Shown here in pieces: positions 29,394-30,311 of a DNA stretch of 30,311 bases. The stretch covers positions 1-30,311 of the IMG/VR virus record IMGVR_UViG_3300006793_000158; one strand, 5' to 3'. A program made the translations under genes and the position numbers. The DNA comes from a virus. A model generated the notes under the pieces. That model searched no databases. It saw only the letters and a program-made list of their open reading frames with translations, and was not told the origin of the DNA. Numbering within the stretch: the first letter of the stretch is position 1; each line of letters opens with the position of its first letter.

Positions 29394-30149
29394 TTAATAT
29401 GTTCCTACTTCAACACCCATTGATACCATGCAGTTGAAATTGGTTAATCCACTATATTGCGTAACATTAATCTGCAAATAGCGTTCACACGCATCAGTGG
29501 TTTGAACTGACTGAACCCCTACACCTGATATTTGTGCAAATGCAAGGAAGTCCCCATATCCACTACCACTTGATGATGAATCTTGTATTTTAATTGTTGC
29601 AGTACCACTACCACTTACTGCCGTTATTCTTAATGTTGCAGTTTTAGTGCTACCAGCACTTAATGTACCTATTGAAGATGCTGAACCTGTGTCAACTCTT
29701 GAAGATGCCACTGCACCTGTTCCTGACAAGGCAGTTGAACCTGGTGTATATAATATTGCACTTCTTCTTATACTTTCTGTTGATGTTGCATTTGTATTTA
29801 TCGCAGTTGCACCTTCAACTGGATTATCTATAGTTTCACTTGTCAAATTTGCTTTAACTTCATAAGCATTGTTGCCTATTGTTAAACCACTTGGTGCAAT
29901 CATAACTTCACTTGTTCCTGTTAAAGCACTGTTTATAATTTCATCTGATTCATTATCTGTAGGACTGAAAAAACTATTTAAAGTAAAATTGGCATTTGGA
30001 TTGCCTTGCACAAATGTACTGCCTTCATCACCAAATGTGGTAACATCAGGTAGTTCAGTATTTACATTAAAAGTAAATGAATTTGTAAACGTTTCAAACT
30101 GTGATGTATCAATATATATGTCTGTAGACTTACCACTTATTCTAGCCAT
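29394..30149 (-). CDS. Tail tube-like protein with extra C-terminal domain, 251 aa
   Basis: Residues ~1-130 parallel the next gene: MARISGKSTDIYIDTSQFE, PDVTTFGDEGSTFVQGNP, FFSPTDNESDEI. Residues ~145-251 are an additional beta-rich domain (SSIGTLSAGSTKTATLRITA, GTATIKIQDSSSSGSGYGDF, ERYLQINVTQYSGLTNF) that resembles carbohydrate-binding or Ig-like decorations displayed on tails. The ATG uses the last base of the previous stop. Either a minor tube form carrying a surface domain or a second tail protein. Confidence 0.88.
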   Translation of the reverse strand: MARISGKSTDIYIDTSQFETFTNSFTFNVNTELPDVTTFGDEGSTFVQGNPNANFTLNSFFSPTDNESDEIINSALTGTSEVMIAPSGLTIGNNAYEVKANLTSETIDNPVEGATAINTNATSTESIRRSAILYTPGSTALSGTGAVASSRVDTGSASSIGTLSAGSTKTATLRITAVSGSGTATIKIQDSSSSGSGYGDFLAFAQISGVGVQSVQTTDACERYLQINVTQYSGLTNFNCMVSMGVEVGTY

Positions 30150-30311
30150 TATTCACCTTCCTTAATTTCTGTTTTCTCTTCAATATCTAATTTAGGACCA
30201 TCTTTCTTTTTGCGTGGTTTTCTAACTTCTTTTAAAAAGCCATTTGTTACTAGTGAATCAATATCATATCCATTATCTATATCTTCTTGCCCTAACTCTA
30301 CAACATCACCA
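30149..30311 (-). CDS. Partial gene: acidic-to-basic C-terminal end, 53 codons seen
   Basis: The frame runs from the right edge to TAA (30151-30149), overlapping the next ATG by one base. Visible residues include GDVVELGQEDIDNGYDIDSL, then a Lys/Arg-rich stretch (VRKPRKKKDGPK) and an acidic end (EEKTEIKEGE). The N-terminal part lies outside the window, so no start or family can be given. Its place just before the tail tube genes suggests a neck, connector or tail-completion protein. Confidence 0.8.
   Translation of the reverse strand, partial: GDVVELGQEDIDNGYDIDSLVTNGFLKEVRKPRKKKDGPKLDIEEKTEIKEGE

Overview
The window is a densely packed double-stranded DNA phage genome segment, AT-rich, with a siphovirus-type gene set (long-tail tape measure, tail chaperone frameshift, HK97-fold head). 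Almost every gene lies on the minus strand, so transcription runs from high to low coordinates; the one clear exception is a RusA-type resolvase near 17.6-18.0 kb. Ribosome binding sites are strong (AAGGAG or AAAGGGGAC cores) and many genes overlap by 1 or 4 bases. The SD use, AT-rich composition and structural-protein style resemble phages of low-GC marine bacteria, but the host is an inference. No integrase, tRNA, CRISPR array or insertion sequence is visible, and no endolysin, DNA polymerase or primase was recognised. | Layout in transcription order. (1) 30.3-26.8 kb: end of an upstream gene, two related tail tube-like proteins, a tail assembly chaperone pair joined by a -1 frameshift, and a short tape measure protein. 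(2) 26.8-20.8 kb: tail tip, fibre and appendage proteins, with several duplicated modules, and a hub-like protein of 525 aa. (3) 20.8-18.0 kb: a structured intergenic RNA, then a chain of small membrane proteins, a 442-aa membrane-anchored protein, a holin-like protein and a thermonuclease-type nuclease. This is probably the lysis and host-takeover block. (4) 18.0-17.4 kb: the plus-strand resolvase, convergent with the previous block. (5) 17.4-13.2 kb: a sigma-region-4-like/zinc-ribbon regulator with a near-consensus promoter, then replication genes including a RepA-like hexameric ATPase. (6) 13.2-9.3 kb: small zinc-binding or unknown proteins and a beta-class DNA methyltransferase. (7) 9.3-0 kb: a sigma70-type promoter, two unknown genes, terminase small and large subunits, a portal-MuF fusion with a Com-like zinc ribbon, prohead protease, HK97 major capsid protein, a decoration-like protein and a lectin-fold structural protein cut by the window's left edge. 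| The left edge (head genes) and right edge (just before the tail tubes) are both cut in structural genes, and the head-tail connector genes are the main missing module. If the molecule is circular or circularly permuted, the window is most of one genome, and the gap should hold the neck and tail-completion genes. | Most interesting signals outside the usual annotation: a candidate ~99-nt small RNA between portal and protease with perfect promoter hexamers and a U-tract terminator; a compact multi-stem RNA with an alternative pairing just upstream of the membrane-protein block; a Com-type zinc ribbon fused to the portal; iteron-like and palindromic intergenic regions at 9.1-9.9 and 17.0 kb that share a 15-bp word; and a 22-codon leader frame before the resolvase.
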